The notes under the pieces were generated by a model. It was not told the DNA's origin, did not search any database, and saw only the letters and a list, made by a program, of their open reading frames with translations. From Defluviicoccus sp. (GTDB taxonomy: Bacteria; Pseudomonadota; Alphaproteobacteria; MPNO01), in assembly GCA_022823775.1 (NCBI GenBank), contig JAJEHI010000143.1:1-40372 (forward strand): a stretch of DNA of 40,372 bases, in the 5' to 3' direction. Within the stretch, counting starts at the first letter, position 1. Each line of letters begins with the position of its first letter. The translations under genes and the position numbers were made by a program. Of this stretch, positions 6,836 to 14,831 are shown piece after piece.

Positions 6836-7876
6836 ATGAAGATCGGTGTGACCATCGGCTATTCGGGCGCGAGCTTTTCGGTGCCGCCGGACGAGCTCCG
6901 GGAGATCGAGAGCCTCGGCTATGATTCCGTCTGGACCTCGGAGGCCTACGGCTCCGACGCGCTGACCCCGGCGGCCTGGGCGCTCGCCCATACCTCGAAA
7001 ATCACCGTCGGCACGGCGATCGTCCAGATGGGCGCGCGCACGCCCACCGCCGCCGCGATGGCGGCGATGACGCTGCAGGCGCTCTCGGGCGACCGTTTCG
7101 TGCTCGGCATCGGCCCGTCCGGGCCGCAGGTGATCGAGGGCTGGTACGGAGTCCCCTACGGCAAGCCGCTGGCGCGGACCCGGGAGTACATCGCAATAAT
7201 CCGCAAGATCCTCGCCCGCGAGGAAGCGCTGACGCACGAGGGCGAGCACTACACCGTCCCCGCCGCCGGCCCGGGCGTCACCGGGCTCGGCCGCCCGCTC
7301 AAGAGCATCCTGCACGCCAAGCCCGGGCTGAAGATCTTCACCGGCGCGTTCACCCCGGCCGGCGTGCGCACCGCGGCCGAGGTCGCCGACGGGTTCTTCC
7401 CGGTCTTCATGAACCCCGAGCGCTTCGACCTGTTCGAGGGGCCGCTGAACGAGGGCTTCGCGGCGGCCGGCGGCGGCAAGGGTCTCGCCGATTTCGAGAT
7501 CGCGCCCTTCGTCCCGGTCCATGTCGGCGACGACCTCGACGCCTGCCGCATGGCGGTCAAGCAGCACCTCGCGCTCTATGTCGGCGGGATGGGCGCGCGC
7601 GCGAAGAATTTCTACAACGACTACGCCGTCCGGCTCGGCTACCCGGACGCGGCGGCCGAGGTGCAGGATTTGTTCCTCGGCGGCAAGCGGAGGGAGGCGG
7701 CCGCCGCGATCCCCGATTCCTTCGTCGACGACATCGCTCTGGTCGGCCCGCGCGAAAGGATCCGCGAGCGGCTCTCGGTCTGGAAGGACGCGGCGGCGAA
7801 GGGCCACGTGTCGACCCTGATCGCCAACCGCTCGGACCCGGAGGCGCTCCGCGTGCTCGCCGAAGAGGTGCTGTAG
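6836..7876 (+). CDS. luciferase-like (LLM) flavin/F420-dependent oxidoreductase
   Basis: A 346-residue TIM-barrel protein of the bacterial-luciferase superfamily. It begins 'MKIGVTIGYSG', has 'ESLGYDSVWTSEAYGSDA' (about 27-45), the 'GTAIVQMGARTP' strand, and 'DRFVLGIGPSGPQVIEGWYG', a pattern common in the F420-type branch. The C-terminus contains 'VGPRERIRERL', also typical. It is preceded by GGAGGG. It starts a three-gene run with the biotin carrier and carboxyltransferase (10 bp and 3 bp gaps), so it is probably cotranscribed with them. Substrate and cofactor (FMN or F420) cannot be told from sequence; no F420 genes are in the window. Confidence 0.85.
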   Translation: MKIGVTIGYSGASFSVPPDELREIESLGYDSVWTSEAYGSDALTPAAWALAHTSKITVGTAIVQMGARTPTAAAMAAMTLQALSGDRFVLGIGPSGPQVIEGWYGVPYGKPLARTREYIAIIRKILAREEALTHEGEHYTVPAAGPGVTGLGRPLKSILHAKPGLKIFTGAFTPAGVRTAAEVADGFFPVFMNPERFDLFEGPLNEGFAAAGGGKGLADFEIAPFVPVHVGDDLDACRMAVKQHLALYVGGMGARAKNFYNDYAVRLGYPDAAAEVQDLFLGGKRREAAAAIPDSFVDDIALVGPRERIRERLSVWKDAAAKGHVSTLIANRSDPEALRVLAEEVL

Positions 7877-7886
7877 GGCCCGCGCG

Positions 7887-8345
7887 ATGGAGCTGACCGA
7901 CGAGGACGTTCGCGAGATCCTCGATCTGATCGACAAGTCGAAATTCGACTATTTCGAGATCGAGTATCGCGGCCTCAAACTCACGGTCGGCAAGACGCTC
8001 GCCGCCGCCGCGACCGCCCGGGCACCGGTCTCCGCGGCCCCCGCGCCCGATCCGGAGGCCGGCCCCGCCGCCCGCAAGCACCGCGACATCCCGGACGGGC
8101 TCGCCGCGATCCCGGCACCCATGGTCGGCACCTTCTACCCCGCGCCCGAGCCCGGCGCGCCGCCCTTCGTGAACCCGGGCGACCGGGTCGAGCCCGACAC
8201 CACGGTCGGGCTGATCGAGGTGATGAAGGTCTTCACCGCCGTCACCGCCGGCCTCGCCGGGACGATCGAGGAGGCGCTTGCGGGAGACGCCCGGGGGGTC
8301 GAGTACGGCGAGCCCCTGTTCCTGGTCCGCCCGGACGGGGAATAG
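7887..8345 (+). CDS. biotin carboxyl carrier protein (AccB-like)
   Basis: A 152-residue carrier. The N-terminal 'EILDLIDKSKFDYFEIEYRG' is the helix-strand seen in AccB. An Ala/Pro-rich linker spans about residues 40-65. The C-terminal lipoyl/biotinyl domain starts at 'IPAPMVGTFY', and the biotinylated lysine lies in 'IEVMKVF', where Val replaces the usual Ala of EAMKM. It carries CO2 as carboxybiotin between a biotin carboxylase and a carboxyltransferase. The carboxyltransferase follows directly, 3 bp downstream; the biotin carboxylase is missing here and would have to be encoded elsewhere. Confidence 0.9.
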   Translation: MELTDEDVREILDLIDKSKFDYFEIEYRGLKLTVGKTLAAAATARAPVSAAPAPDPEAGPAARKHRDIPDGLAAIPAPMVGTFYPAPEPGAPPFVNPGDRVEPDTTVGLIEVMKVFTAVTAGLAGTIEEALAGDARGVEYGEPLFLVRPDGE

Positions 8346-8348
8346 GCG

Positions 8349-9803
8349 ATGGCGGCGATCCGTTTCGTCGACACCACCGTCCGCGACGGGCATCTGAGCC
8401 TCTGGGCGTCGGGGATGACCACTGGGATGATGCTCCCGGTCGTCGGGACGCTCGACCGGGCCGGGTTTGACGCGATCGAGCTGCTGTCCGACGGCCAGAT
8501 GGGGAAGGCAGTCCGCGATCTCGGGGACGATCCGTTCGAGCGCATGCGCATGGCGGCCGAGCGGGCGAAGAAAACCCCGCTCCGCCTGATTGCCGGGCGC
8601 ATAAACACGTTCGAATACGAGCCGCCCGACGCGTTCGCGCTGTTCCTGAAGCTCGCCGCGCGGAACGGAATCGCCGAGGTGCGGATTTCCGATCCGTGGA
8701 ACGAATACGCCGGCTGGAAGCGCCGGGTGGATGCCGCGCATGCCGCCGGGCTCCGCGTGATCCTCAACCTGGTCTACTCCATCTCGCCGGTCCATACCGA
8801 CGCCTACTACGCCGAACGCTGCCGTCAGGCCGCCTCGCTCGATGTCTTCCGACTCTGCTTCAAGGACCCGGGCGGGCTGCTGACGCCCGAACGCACGAAG
8901 GCGCTGGTCCCCACGATGCTGGAGAACGCGGGCGCGACGCCGGTCGAGTTCCACACCCATTGCACCACCGGACTCGGGCCGCACTGCGTGCTCGAAGCGA
9001 TCCAGGGCGGGATGACGATCGTCAACGCCGCGGTGCCGCCGCTGTCCGATGGCTCGTCCAACCCGTCGACCTTCGACATCGCGGCCAACGCGCGCGCTCT
9101 CGGCCACGAACCGGAGCTCGACCTCGAGGCGCTCGAGCCCGTCTCGGCGCATTTCGAGACGGTGGCGAAGCGGGAGGGCTTTCCCATCGGCCGGCCGGTC
9201 GCGTTCGACGCCGGCCAGCACCGCCACCAGGTGCCGGGCGGGATGATCTCCAACCTCGCCTTCCAGCTCCGCAAGGTGGGGATGGAGGACCGGCTGGCCG
9301 AGGTGCTGGAGGAGACCGTCCGGGTCCGCGCCGAGCTCGGCTATCCGGTGATGGTGACGCCGCTCTCGCAGTTCGTCGCCAGCCAGGCGGCGATCAACGC
9401 GATTACCGGCGAACGCTACCGCGAGGTCACCGACCAGGTTATCGAATACGCGCTCGGGCATTACGGCGAAACCGCCGTCCGGGCGATGGATCCCGACATC
9501 CGCCGGCGCATTCTCGATCGCCGGCGCGCCGACGAGCTCCGCCGCCGGGACGAGCCCACCCTCGACGATCTGCGCGAACGCTTCGGCGGCCCCGGCGTCC
9601 CGGACGAGGAGATGATCCTGCGCTGGCTGTTCGGCGCCGACGCGGTCGAGAAACAGCGCCGTGCCGGCCCGGCCGTGCCTTATCGGAGCGGCCGCCACCC
9701 GGTGGTCGACCTCGTCGACCGGCTCGCGCAACGCGACGACAGGGCTCTCATCGCGGTGGAGCGGCCGGGGTTCAGGCTGCGTATGGAGCGGCGCGCGCGT
9801 TGA
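8349..9803 (+). CDS. pyruvate/oxaloacetate carboxyltransferase-type (HMGL-like plus PYC_OADA domain)
   Basis: A 484-residue protein. The HMGL-like barrel starts with 'FVDTTVRDGHLSLWA' (metal-binding Asp) and holds 'FKDPGG', whose lysine is carbamylated in relatives, and the 'HTH' metal ligands in 'EFHTHCTTG'. The second half has the conserved 'VPGGMISNL' segment of the PYC/OADA carboxyltransferase domain. Known relatives are pyruvate carboxylase subunit B and oxaloacetate decarboxylase alpha. There is no biotinyl domain at its C-terminus; that role falls to the carrier gene directly upstream. The usual 'RDAHQS' is changed to 'RDGHLS', so the acceptor may differ from pyruvate. It converges on the ubiD gene with 27 bp between stops. 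Confidence 0.85.
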   Translation: MAAIRFVDTTVRDGHLSLWASGMTTGMMLPVVGTLDRAGFDAIELLSDGQMGKAVRDLGDDPFERMRMAAERAKKTPLRLIAGRINTFEYEPPDAFALFLKLAARNGIAEVRISDPWNEYAGWKRRVDAAHAAGLRVILNLVYSISPVHTDAYYAERCRQAASLDVFRLCFKDPGGLLTPERTKALVPTMLENAGATPVEFHTHCTTGLGPHCVLEAIQGGMTIVNAAVPPLSDGSSNPSTFDIAANARALGHEPELDLEALEPVSAHFETVAKREGFPIGRPVAFDAGQHRHQVPGGMISNLAFQLRKVGMEDRLAEVLEETVRVRAELGYPVMVTPLSQFVASQAAINAITGERYREVTDQVIEYALGHYGETAVRAMDPDIRRRILDRRRADELRRRDEPTLDDLRERFGGPGVPDEEMILRWLFGADAVEKQRRAGPAVPYRSGRHPVVDLVDRLAQRDDRALIAVERPGFRLRMERRAR

Positions 9804-9830
9804 AGTCCTCGGGGCGGGGGCGCTCCTGCC

Positions 9831-11276
9831 TCACGCGTCGTCGAGCCGGTAGGCGAGGCGTTTCGGGACCTCGAACTCCGGCAGTCCGGCCTTGCGCCAG
9901 CTGTCGAGCGCCTTCTCCATCAGCGGCCGCGCGGGAAGCGACAGCTCGCCCGCGTCGATGCTGCGGGTCGCGTCGACGACGATCTTGCTCCCGGGGTCGG
10001 TGTTTCCCCCGCGCACCCGCACCGAAGGGTCCATGTACATCGGCACGAACACGTTATCGATCAGCACGGTATCGCGCGCCGGGTCGAAATGGGCGTTCAT
10101 TGCCCAATCGAGATGGAGCGGGTCCCGGATGTCGACATTGCTGTCAACGACGGTAACCCGCTTGACCGGCGCGATGGCGGCGACGATCCGCCCGATCCGC
10201 TGCGCGTCGCCGGCGACGCGCGGGCGCATCGCCACGATCGCATGCGCCAGCAGTCCGCCGAAGGTGAGGTCGATATGGACGTCGTCCACGCCGCGCTCGC
10301 CGAGGTCGTGGCGCAGCACCTTGCGCAGCGCGCCCGCGTTGGTGAGGCTCTGCATCAGCGTACTCTCGCTCGGCGGTATCTGGCTGGCGATGCCGTAATA
10401 GATCGGGTCCCGGCGGTGGGTAATCGCGGTGACCCGCACCACCGGCCGGTCGGACACCGGCCCCATATAGCCGGCGAACTCGCCGAACGGCCCCTCCTTC
10501 GCCACCTCGCCCGGGTAGACCAGACCCTCGATCACGATTTCCGAGCGGGCCGGCACGTCGAGCTCGACGGTCCGCGCGCGCACCGTCTCCACCGGCGCCT
10601 CCTTGAGGCCGCCGGCGAGCGCCGCCTCGTCGACGCCGATGGGAAAGTTGGTGACCGACGCGAAGTAGACGGCGGGCTCGGCGCCGATGACGAACGCGAT
10701 GGGCGCCGGCCGGCCGAGCTTGTGATGGCTCTCGCAGCAAAGCCGCCCCTGCCGTCCGGGCGAGAGGTTGCACACCAGCCGGTCGCGGCCGGTAACGAGG
10801 GTCCGGTAGACGCCGTGGTTCTGGACCCCGGTATCGGCGTCGCTCGTGACGACGATCGTGGTGATGTAACGCCCGGCGTCCTTGCCCGGCGTCCAGACCG
10901 GGATCGGCAGCAGGCCGAGATCGGCCGCGGCGCCCTCCTGCACGATTTCCTGGCAGGGCGCGCTTTCGGTCGGCGCCGGCGCCACCGGGTTGCGAAGCGC
11001 GCGCTCCCACCTGGCGTTGATGTCCTCCGGCGCGACGCCGAGCGCGGTGGCATAAGCCTCGGTCGAGGCGCCCAGCGCGCCGGTCGCCGCCGGGATGCCG
11101 CTGCCCGCGACGGACTCGAAGAACAACCCGAAGCGCCGGTCCTCCGGCAGGCTCTGGAACGCCCACTTGACCAGACAGCCGATCTCCCATTCCGGATCGA
11201 CGGTTTCCCGCACCCGGCGCAACAGGCCGCGCTGTTCCAGCACGGCGAGATACTCCCTGAGATCGTCGAAGGCCAT
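9831..11276 (-). CDS. UbiD-family prenylated-FMN (de)carboxylase
   Basis: A 481-residue protein of full UbiD length. It starts 'FDDLREYLAVLEQRGLLRRV', the usual N-terminus of the family. The central region contains 'EGPFGEFAGYMG', with the Glu/Arg network residues around the prenyl-FMN site, and 'SQIPPSE'. The C-terminus contains 'RVTVVDSNVDIRDP'. The family reversibly decarboxylates aromatic or unsaturated acids and needs prenyl-FMN made by UbiX, which is not in the window. Next to aromatic oxygenase genes it more likely serves aromatic degradation than ubiquinone synthesis. A palindromic repeat lies upstream. Confidence 0.92.
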   Translation of the reverse strand: MAFDDLREYLAVLEQRGLLRRVRETVDPEWEIGCLVKWAFQSLPEDRRFGLFFESVAGSGIPAATGALGASTEAYATALGVAPEDINARWERALRNPVAPAPTESAPCQEIVQEGAAADLGLLPIPVWTPGKDAGRYITTIVVTSDADTGVQNHGVYRTLVTGRDRLVCNLSPGRQGRLCCESHHKLGRPAPIAFVIGAEPAVYFASVTNFPIGVDEAALAGGLKEAPVETVRARTVELDVPARSEIVIEGLVYPGEVAKEGPFGEFAGYMGPVSDRPVVRVTAITHRRDPIYYGIASQIPPSESTLMQSLTNAGALRKVLRHDLGERGVDDVHIDLTFGGLLAHAIVAMRPRVAGDAQRIGRIVAAIAPVKRVTVVDSNVDIRDPLHLDWAMNAHFDPARDTVLIDNVFVPMYMDPSVRVRGGNTDPGSKIVVDATRSIDAGELSLPARPLMEKALDSWRKAGLPEFEVPKRLAYRLDDA

Positions 11277-11366
11277 CGCCGCCCAGCCTAACGCATTTTC
11301 CGACCGGGCACGATCAGGACCGGCCGCCTCGCCCCGGCCCCCTCGCCGGGGGAGAGGGGGCTTTTT

Positions 11367-11400
11367 CCCCTCCCGCTCGCGGGAAGGGCCGGGGAAGGGC
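11367..11400. repeat. GC-rich palindromic intergenic repeat, copy 2
   Basis: The core CCCTCCCGCTCGCGGGAAGGG is followed by CCGGGGAAGGGC, matching the copies at 81-115 and 40185-40219. It lies in the 160-bp gap between ubiD and a small exported protein gene. A shorter related piece (CTCTCCCCGCTGGGGCGAGG) is near 11880-11900. Confidence 0.6.
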
Positions 11401-11436
11401 GGCGGCCCGGCGTTCGGCGGCGGTCGAAGCCGAACG

Positions 11437-11694
11437 CTACTCGTGGATGTGGGCGAGCGGCCCCGCCTCGATGACGACGCAGTCGCGGTTCGTCGCCTCG
11501 CGGCATTGCGCGATCGCCTCGGTCCGGGCCGTGGCGGTGTCGCGCGCCAGCGCCGTATAGACCTTCTCCGAGATCGCCAGCGAGGCCTGCTTCGTCCCGG
11601 CGACCGCCATCGCGTAGTGGACCGGATGAGCCGCCGCCAAGGGTCCGGCGCAAACCGTGGCGACGATCAGAATACCCTGAAGCTTCCTGAGCAT
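11437..11694 (-). CDS. small exported protein of unknown function (DUF4189-like)
   Basis: An 85-residue protein. A signal peptide covers about residues 1-22 (LRKLQGILIVATVCAGPLAA). The rest has 'AISEKVYTALARDTATARTEA' and 'CREATNRDCVVIEAG', a pattern of repeated Ala-rich helix, Cys, then Cys-Val-Val, as seen in DUF4189-type periplasmic proteins; the resemblance is only moderate. I start it at the second ATG because AGGAGG lies 6 nt upstream of it, rather than at the earlier in-frame ATG. The two cysteines could form a disulphide. It is monocistronic, with no functional clue from neighbours. Confidence 0.65.
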   Translation of the reverse strand: MLRKLQGILIVATVCAGPLAAAHPVHYAMAVAGTKQASLAISEKVYTALARDTATARTEAIAQCREATNRDCVVIEAGPLAHIHE

Positions 11695-11981
11695 TTTCGC
11701 CTCCTGTTGCATCGATTTTCATGTGGGATGCAAGAAAGGTCACGGCAAGGAGGCACAAGCCGTCAATGAGAAAATATTTTCTCCTTTCGGATAAGATTAT
11801 TGAAGGTCGGTCATAAGTTTTCGAGCTTGCCAGGAAAGGTCGACCGGCGGTCGGTCGGCGCCCGAGAGGTCCCCGGCTCTCTCCCCGCTGGGGCGAGGGC
11901 GGCCCCGCCGCCCGTCGACTCATCTTCGCGAGCCCACAAATTCCGGACCGAAAGGCGCCGGATGGGGATGGGCTGCCCGGA
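11695..11981. other. intergenic region with AT-rich stretch
   Basis: This holds the upstream region of the small exported protein, with an AT-rich stretch near 11765-11815 that probably contains its promoter. A partial palindromic repeat follows near 11880-11900. No gene seen. Confidence 0.4.
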
Positions 11982-13181
11982 TCAAAACTGCGCCGGGCCG
12001 GGCGGTAGGCCGAGGGCCACCCTCCCGTAGAGCGCGGACACCGCATCGAAGTTCATGCTGATATGCATGGCGGCGGCGTGGATATCCCGCCAGCAGCGCT
12101 GCATCCGCGAGGAGGTGAAGAGCCCCCCGCCGCCGCCGGCTTCGAACATGAGGTCCGCCGCGCGGGTGGAGAGGCGGGCGGCGAAGGCGAGGTTGCGCTT
12201 GTTGCGGGCGCGCGCATCGACGGTGAGTTCGTCTCCGGCGGACACGGTCCGCATCAGAGCCTTGCAGTCGCGGTCGACGAGCAGACGGGCGGCGTCGATC
12301 GAGGCGGCGGCCTCGCCGACTTTCATGTGGATGTTGGGAAGCGACGCCATCGGCACCGGCTGCGACAGCGCGGCGCCGCGGGTGACGCGCGCGCGGGTCG
12401 CCTCGACGAACTCCTCGTACGCGCCCTGGGCCATGCCGAGGATGGGCGCGCACAGGCTGATCGAGATCATCGAGAACAGGGGAATGCGGAACATCGGCCC
12501 GGGATTGACCGCGGCGCCGGGCGGATTGCCGGACATGGTATCGGCGAGGGGCAGGAAGCGGTGCGCGGGCACGAAGAGACCCTCGCCATGGGCGGTCTTC
12601 GATCCGGTACCCGCGAGGCCGACGACCGACCAGTTGTCCTCGATACCGAAATCCTCGGTCGGCGCCAGCGCGTAGCCCCGCGTCCCTTCTCCGCCGTCGG
12701 GGTCGGGAACGGTGGTGGCGACGATCGTCCAGGCGCTGTTGTCGATGCCGGAACAGTACATCCAGCGGCCGGACAGCCGGTATCCTCCGTCGACCGGCAC
12801 CGCGCTGCCGTTGGGCACCACGGAAACCGACAGCACGGCTCTCCGGTCCCGTCCCCAGACATCGTCCTGGGCCTCCTTCGCGAACATGCCGAGGAAGAGG
12901 TGGTACTTGGCGGTGACCGAATAGACCCACCCCGTCGAGCCGCAACCGCGGGCGATTTCGAAAGCGACGTCGACATAGGTGTCGAGCCCGTGCTCGAAGC
13001 CGCCGAACCGCGCGGGCATCAGGAGGCGGTACAGGTCGGCGTCGACCAGCCGCCCGAACGTCTCGTCGGAGACCCGACGGTCGGCCTCGGTGCGCTCCTG
13101 GCGCTCGCGGAGCGTCGGTACCATGGCGCGCGCGCGGGCCACGAGCTGTTCCGCCGGCACCGGCTCCCGACCGTCGTCCAT
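11982..13181 (-). CDS. acyl-CoA-dehydrogenase-fold flavin-dependent monooxygenase (HsaA/HpaB-C2-like)
   Basis: A 399-residue protein with the acyl-CoA dehydrogenase fold. The N-terminal helical part contains 'LYRLLMPARFGGFE' and 'EIARGCGSTGWVYSV', and the middle beta domain 'YRLSGRWMYCSGIDNSAW'. The C-terminal helical part has 'EAGGGGGLFTSSRMQRCWRD', the pattern of two-component flavin hydroxylases such as HsaA. Those enzymes use FMNH2 or FADH2 from a reductase to hydroxylate phenols. The gene 10 bp upstream encodes a PNPOx-fold flavoprotein, and gentisate dioxygenase precedes that, so an aromatic substrate is likely. A dedicated flavin reductase is not evident. Confidence 0.85.
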   Translation of the reverse strand: MDDGREPVPAEQLVARARAMVPTLRERQERTEADRRVSDETFGRLVDADLYRLLMPARFGGFEHGLDTYVDVAFEIARGCGSTGWVYSVTAKYHLFLGMFAKEAQDDVWGRDRRAVLSVSVVPNGSAVPVDGGYRLSGRWMYCSGIDNSAWTIVATTVPDPDGGEGTRGYALAPTEDFGIEDNWSVVGLAGTGSKTAHGEGLFVPAHRFLPLADTMSGNPPGAAVNPGPMFRIPLFSMISISLCAPILGMAQGAYEEFVEATRARVTRGAALSQPVPMASLPNIHMKVGEAAASIDAARLLVDRDCKALMRTVSAGDELTVDARARNKRNLAFAARLSTRAADLMFEAGGGGGLFTSSRMQRCWRDIHAAAMHISMNFDAVSALYGRVALGLPPGPAQF

Positions 13182-13191
13182 CGGCGCTTTC

Positions 13192-13677
13192 CTAGTCCGC
13201 GTCCCAGGGCAGGGTGGCGCCGTAGCCGTGCGTCAGGGTCTGCACGTCGTCCGGGTTGTAGACGTGGCGCGGCGGGGTCTCGAAGGTCGCGTAGGGCTCG
13301 ATGCGGACGACCACCCGGCCTTCCTCCTCGGCCAACCTGCGGAGGTCCTCGCGTTCGGCTTCGGGCATCGGCTGCTCCGCCATCAGCTCGCAGATCCTGA
13401 TCAGCAAATCGTCTCCCCCCTCCTCCTCGATCGCCGCGTTGCCGTAGACCAGCAGGTAGGTCGGCGGCCAGTTCTCGTCGAGGATGCAGAGCGAGACCTT
13501 CCGATCGCGCATGACTGCCTTCGCCTTGGCGCGGCGGATCATCGTCGATACCAGGATGTCGTCGCCGTCCATGACGTAGTAGCAGACCGACATCGACGGC
13601 CCGTCCGCCTTTCGTGCGTAGCCGAATACCGCCGTCCGATGCTCGCGAACGAACGCACGCCTCTCCGCCCCGTTCAT
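13192..13677 (-). CDS. PNPOx-fold (pyridoxamine 5'-phosphate oxidase-like) flavin or F420-binding protein
   Basis: A 161-residue split-barrel protein. 'RRAFVREHRTAVFGYARKADG' followed by 'VCYYVMDGDDILVSTMIRRAKA' is the classic start of FMN/F420-binding PNPOx-like proteins. 'KVSLCILDENWPPTYLLVYG' continues the barrel. ATG 13677 is chosen because GGAGGAG precedes it and it overlaps the stop of the gentisate dioxygenase gene by ATGA, showing translational coupling. Function within the operon is not known; it could supply or sense reduced flavin for the following monooxygenase. Confidence 0.8.
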   Translation of the reverse strand: MNGAERRAFVREHRTAVFGYARKADGPSMSVCYYVMDGDDILVSTMIRRAKAKAVMRDRKVSLCILDENWPPTYLLVYGNAAIEEEGGDDLLIRICELMAEQPMPEAEREDLRRLAEEEGRVVVRIEPYATFETPPRHVYNPDDVQTLTHGYGATLPWDAD

Positions 13678-14654
13678 GACTCTCCTCCCTCCCAGCGTTG
13701 CTCGCGCCACAACCCGAGCCGTTCCTGCAGCGCGAGGTCGCTGACGCTGAAAAGAACGGCGCCGTTATCGGCCAGGTGGCGGTGGCGGCACCAGCCGGGC
13801 ACGACGAACACGTCCCTCGCGGCCCATTCGAGGGTGCCGTCCCCGGTCTCGGTCGCGCCCGCCCCTTCGACCACGCAATAGACCGCCCCGTCGCTCGCGC
13901 GCCGGGGCGCGCCGTCGAAACCGCGCGGCAGGCGTTGCAGGAACGCCGCCATGGTGGGGCCCGGATCGTCGCAGCGATGCCGCCAGCCGAGACATGGGTC
14001 GGGCCGGGTCTCCCGCGCGAGACGATCCAGAGCGTCGCGCGCGGACGCGGCGCGACGGTTAAATGCCGGTCGCATGTCACCTTCCGCGCGGGTGAGCGGT
14101 TGAAGGGTCTCGCGGTGCGTTTCGCGGAATACGGTGTCGAGGGCGTCGATCAGCGGCGTATCGAGGATGTCGAGCCAGATCGCCGGCTCGCCGCCCTCGT
14201 TGCGGTGGTCGTGCCAGGTCCATTGCGGGGTGACGACCATGTCGCCGGGCCTCATCGCCGTCGCCGCGCCGTCGACCGTGGTAAGCGCGCCGCTTCCTTC
14301 GATCACGAAGCGAATCGCGGTCTGGCTGTGACGATGGCAGGGCGCGATCTCGCCCGGAAGGACGAGCTGGATGCCGGCATAGAGCGTCTGGGTCGCCCGC
14401 ATGGCGCCGCCGAAACCGGGGTTCTGGAGGACCAGCACGCGTCGGAAGGCGTTCTCGGCGCTCACTAGGGCGCCGGCTTCCATCAGCCTGGGCCGCACGT
14501 CGTCGAAGCGCCAGACAGCGGGGCGCGCGGGCGTGCCCGGGCGGGTGAGGTCCAGGCCCCTCCGCCCGACCCAGAGCGCCCCCAGATTTTCCGCGCCGAT
14601 CCGCGCGTGAAACGCGGCCTCCGGGTCTTCGCTGCGCTGCATGGGGCGCGGCAT
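13674..14654 (-). CDS. gentisate 1,2-dioxygenase-like bicupin
   Basis: A two-cupin protein of about 326 residues. The N-terminal 'EAAFHARIGAENLGALWVG' and the first cupin with 'PCHRHSQTAIRFVIEG' (metal-binding HRH) are typical of gentisate and 1-hydroxy-2-naphthoate dioxygenases. The second cupin has 'VPGWCRHRHL'. These enzymes cleave gentisate to maleylpyruvate with Fe(II). I chose ATG 14654, 9 nt after GGAGGTG, over an in-frame ATG at 14732 that lacks a good ribosome site. The gene is divergent from a NagGH-like Rieske pair, which fits a salicylate-to-gentisate route. Maleylpyruvate isomerase and hydrolase are not in the window, unless the more distant GST gene acts there. Confidence 0.85.
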   Translation of the reverse strand: MPRPMQRSEDPEAAFHARIGAENLGALWVGRRGLDLTRPGTPARPAVWRFDDVRPRLMEAGALVSAENAFRRVLVLQNPGFGGAMRATQTLYAGIQLVLPGEIAPCHRHSQTAIRFVIEGSGALTTVDGAATAMRPGDMVVTPQWTWHDHRNEGGEPAIWLDILDTPLIDALDTVFRETHRETLQPLTRAEGDMRPAFNRRAASARDALDRLARETRPDPCLGWRHRCDDPGPTMAAFLQRLPRGFDGAPRRASDGAVYCVVEGAGATETGDGTLEWAARDVFVVPGWCRHRHLADNGAVLFSVSDLALQERLGLWREQRWEGGES

Positions 14655-14831
14655 CGCCGATCGCACCTCCATAGGCGTGGAATCCGCGACTGCCCGCAAC
14701 AGCCGCGTCGGCAAGCTTAGGGGCTGGGGCATCGGGGTGCCACCCCGCGGGCGGGCGCGGCGGCTGGCAATGACCGGCGATCGCTGGATATAGTCGAACC
14801 GACGGAATAGCCGATGCGGGGGGAACCGGCC

